This document shows positions 61,518 to 64,000 of a stretch of 64,000 bases of DNA, piece by piece. The DNA is from Siphonodentalium dalli. Taxonomy: Eukaryota; Mollusca; Scaphopoda; Gadilida; Siphonodentaliidae. Both the position numbers and the translations under genes were made by a program. The stretch covers positions 201,219,959-201,283,958 of the forward strand of contig CP136062.1 of NCBI GenBank assembly GCA_032622095.1. The letters are read 5' to 3'. Within the stretch, counting starts at the first letter, position 1, and each line of letters begins with the position of its first letter. The notes beneath the pieces were generated by a model. It was not told where the DNA came from, did no database searches, and saw only the letters and a list, made by a program, of their open reading frames with translations.

Positions 61518-61973
61518 TTAAAGGTACTCAATCCGATTTAACGCTCCTAAATTACTATTTCGTTGGCTTCGGGGGGGGGGGTAAAATATTTGATTAGAGT
61601 CGAGGAATCCACCCATTAAAGCTCAGAGTGATCAAATAACGATTTTTGAAGTTTGTTATTTCAATTATTTGTGGCCCAGAAACACGCCGTCAAACGGATT
61701 ATATCGGTCAAAATTGCGGATGAAGAAGGATAACTCTAGAAACAAGTGGTAATACGACCAAATTTCGTGAATACTCAAGTGATAATACGGCCATATTTCG
61801 TTGAGCAAAAAATGTTGATAAATAACACGTTTTGGGAAAATATGATACCATATTTGACAGTGGTTATAATTATTTTGTTGCAATTAATCGATTCTGATTA
61901 CTAAAGCGTATTTTGAAGAAATGTTGGTGTTGTTGTATCTTGATGATTTGGGGACCCTCTGATCGGATTGAGT
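61518..61973 (+). mobile_element. Family C repeat, copy 3
   Basis: Starts TTAAAGGTACTCAATCCGAT and ends with the inverse GATCGGATTGAGT at 61961-61973, giving an inverted repeat of about 13 bp; the right TTAA is not preserved. The first ~290 bp match the window start in reverse. It includes GTGGTAATACGACCAAATTT and GTGATAATACGGCCATATTT as a short direct pair. Confidence 0.7.
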
Positions 61974-63917
61974 CTCATCATAAGAGTATTATAGGGTATC
62001 GACAAAAACTATGATGGGATGCACATCTTACGGATATTTTGTAACACTGGAATATAAATATAACCAAAAAAATCGTCAATGAAGACAACTTGAGGGTATC
62101 GTTTGAAAGCTGGCATATATTCCACCTGCCAGAGAAACACCGAGATATCAATGCACCAAACCTCGTCTGCGAACCGGATAAATGGATTAATTTCGCTCAC
62201 CAAAACAGGTTGCTTACTCTTTCTGCCTGTCCATTGCTTGACGAGTGACGTATTCGACAGTGGGCAGGTGGTAGTAGCACTCGGAATAGACTTGCATGTC
62301 AGATAGCTCTCACTAATGGATTGTGTTGTCGGCGTGCCAAGGGAATGGGCCGGAACGTAGACCTCCATGAGTGCGCACCTCGCGGAGAAATTTCGGGTTA
62401 GATGTTATGTTTGTTGTTTTCCTAGAAACTTTAGTCGAGCGTAACTAGCTTTTCGGCATAATGGTTTCAAAAAAGACATTGATAGAATGGTGTATCATTC
62501 CAGTGGCATATTATTATATGTGAAGATATCGAAGACTCGAACAGATCCATTTCATGAAGTGGACATGCAGGTTAGAGCCATCAGCTCTCATTACCATCCA
62601 TCGGGACACATGATGGGTGTCGCTAGCGGCACGCCTCTATCTGTTGATGGGGTGATAGTTATTTAGATACAATGATTTTTTTAAACTAATGGCAATGCAA
62701 CTGCACACCATATATCACTTATATGATCAGATACTTTCAAAATGAGGATTAAAACAATTTTGATCAAGTGTAGAAACAATAGCAGTATCAAGTACGTTAA
62801 TCCGGATAATAATAAAGGTACATGGCAGTATTCTAAAGCCTACGTACAACTAACTAGCTTTGCAGTATATGGTTTCAAAACAGATCCATTGCGTGGCGTT
62901 GGTGACAGAGGGCAAGCATGTTGCATGCTTGTGATGCAATACGAATATTGAAAGATATGCATATTTCCTGTAATATTGTAGTATGTTCACCATTAGTTAG
63001 ATAAGTATGGAATTATATTTCTGAGTGCATGGGACCTACTCATAGAATAAAAGCTGAGTAATTGAATATAACTTGCTCATTATTACAAACCAAGTACTTA
63101 TGTTTGTGAGGATAACAACTTTTAATTTCCGCTTCTGCCATTACAAAGCATACATGTGTTTTGTCGGTGTTTTCTATTCTACTGTATTCTTCGTGTTGTT
63201 TATTGGAACAGGCTGCAGATGTATATTATATTATATGACTAAACATAGAATGGGTGACACTCGATCATCTATAGTCGGGGCCAGTCATCACGTCAGAGAA
63301 GCTCCTGTTGTTGTATACTGGTGATGTGACCGGAGTAACCTGTGGGTATGGATGCTGAATATTTCTGATGCTTTTCATTAAGCTTACGTGATTGGCATTT
63401 CATCCGCATGGTTATTTAAAAAAAAATCACACCATGTGTCTGCCTTATCCTGCTATTGTCACCGTTTCTTCGAACATCGGGGTGGGTCCCCAATTGCCCT
63501 TGGAAAAAACTTGCGTTTGAGGGGTGGTGGCCGAAATCGGACAGATATTTTTGTTAATTTCGACCTTGTATCCTGGACTTTGTTCCTGACCCCACTCCCC
63601 TGTAGTTATTTCTATTTGCACACACCATATTTTAATGTTATTACATGCTTGAACTAATTTAGCTGCATCTCTTATTGTTATAAAATGTTCAAGCTTGGTA
63701 TTCTAATCATGTCGGGCTGCAAACTAATACAATCCAATCGACATGTTCTGGTATATGCTATTCGGAAGGTATGTGAATATTAAGAAGGTGACCAATCAGA
63801 AAGATTTCAACATAATTTTCACTTTATCCGGACATAGGGTGTAACAGAAAACAGAACAAACAGAATCAATTGAGTCGTCGTAGCTCTGAAAATGGAACAA
63901 GAGGGGAACATAACATG
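61974..63917. other. 3' flank, no gene recognised
   Basis: A 119-codon open frame on the - strand (62009-62368) shows no motif I can assign. The rest has short random frames. No repeat family was placed here. Confidence 0.35.
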
Positions 63918-63982
63918 ACGAAGAAGAAGAAGAAGAACAACAACAACGACAAATAGCAACAACAACAAAAACACAAACAAAG
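63918..63982 (+). repeat. Microsatellite-like (GAA)n/(CAA)n tract
   Basis: A run of GAAGAAGAAGAAGAA passes into AACAACAACAAC and related triplets. Simple-sequence DNA near the window edge. Confidence 0.85.
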
Positions 63983-64000
63983 AGCCAACACTGAACAATA

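Noticed and set aside
62009-62368. 119-codon - strand frame considered as a retroelement piece
   Set aside because: No reverse transcriptase, integrase or protease motif could be found in it or nearby, and no long terminal repeats.

Overview
This is eukaryotic, AT-rich animal DNA. It holds one well-supported protein-coding gene and a very dense load of short non-autonomous DNA transposons. The gene is a single COE-family transcription factor (Collier/Olf-1/EBF; knot/collier in fly, unc-3 in nematode) on the + strand. I rebuilt it as 15 coding exons from the ATG at 8301 to the TGA at 46914-46916. Every junction keeps frame and has GT/AG borders, giving a predicted protein of 594 residues. It has the COE DNA-binding domain with an H-X3-C-X2-C-X5-C zinc knuckle, an IPT/TIG domain, a helix-loop-helix with a single second helix, and a Ser/Pro/Thr-rich C-terminal region. 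Known vertebrate COE proteins carry a duplicated second helix; one copy points to an invertebrate. I cannot name the species. A lophotrochozoan such as a mollusc is a guess from genome texture only.

Layout: 1-7.9 kb is upstream intergenic DNA full of mobile-element copies, including a chain of three elements joined at shared TTAA sites (1-1194) and a nested pair (1312-2208). A weak core-promoter candidate lies near 7.9-8.05 kb. From 8.3 to 46.9 kb lies the COE gene. Introns 2 (8.0 kb) and 6 (13.1 kb) are the largest. Exons 1-8 encode the DNA-binding part, 9-10 the IPT domain, 11-12 the HLH and 12-15 the C-terminal part. From 46.9 to 64 kb lies the 3' flank with more elements, two recent local duplications and one weak coding candidate near 56.3 kb.

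The most distinctive structure is a family of about 400-bp elements (called family A here) with TTAA target sites, 14-bp terminal inverted repeats, and two 69-bp near-perfect palindromes that are reverse complements of each other. I count 22 copies of the 69-bp palindrome in the window. They occur in three different flanking contexts (family A, a second family with other termini, and a symmetric copy in intron 2), and four have lost bases at their centre. At least six families here end in TTAA (A, A', B, C, K, L). A local duplication gives an empty site for one A insertion, and a nested B gives a second proof of TTAA targeting. No transposase, rRNA, CRISPR or prokaryotic operon was seen. Identity estimates are by eye; no alignment or database search was run.
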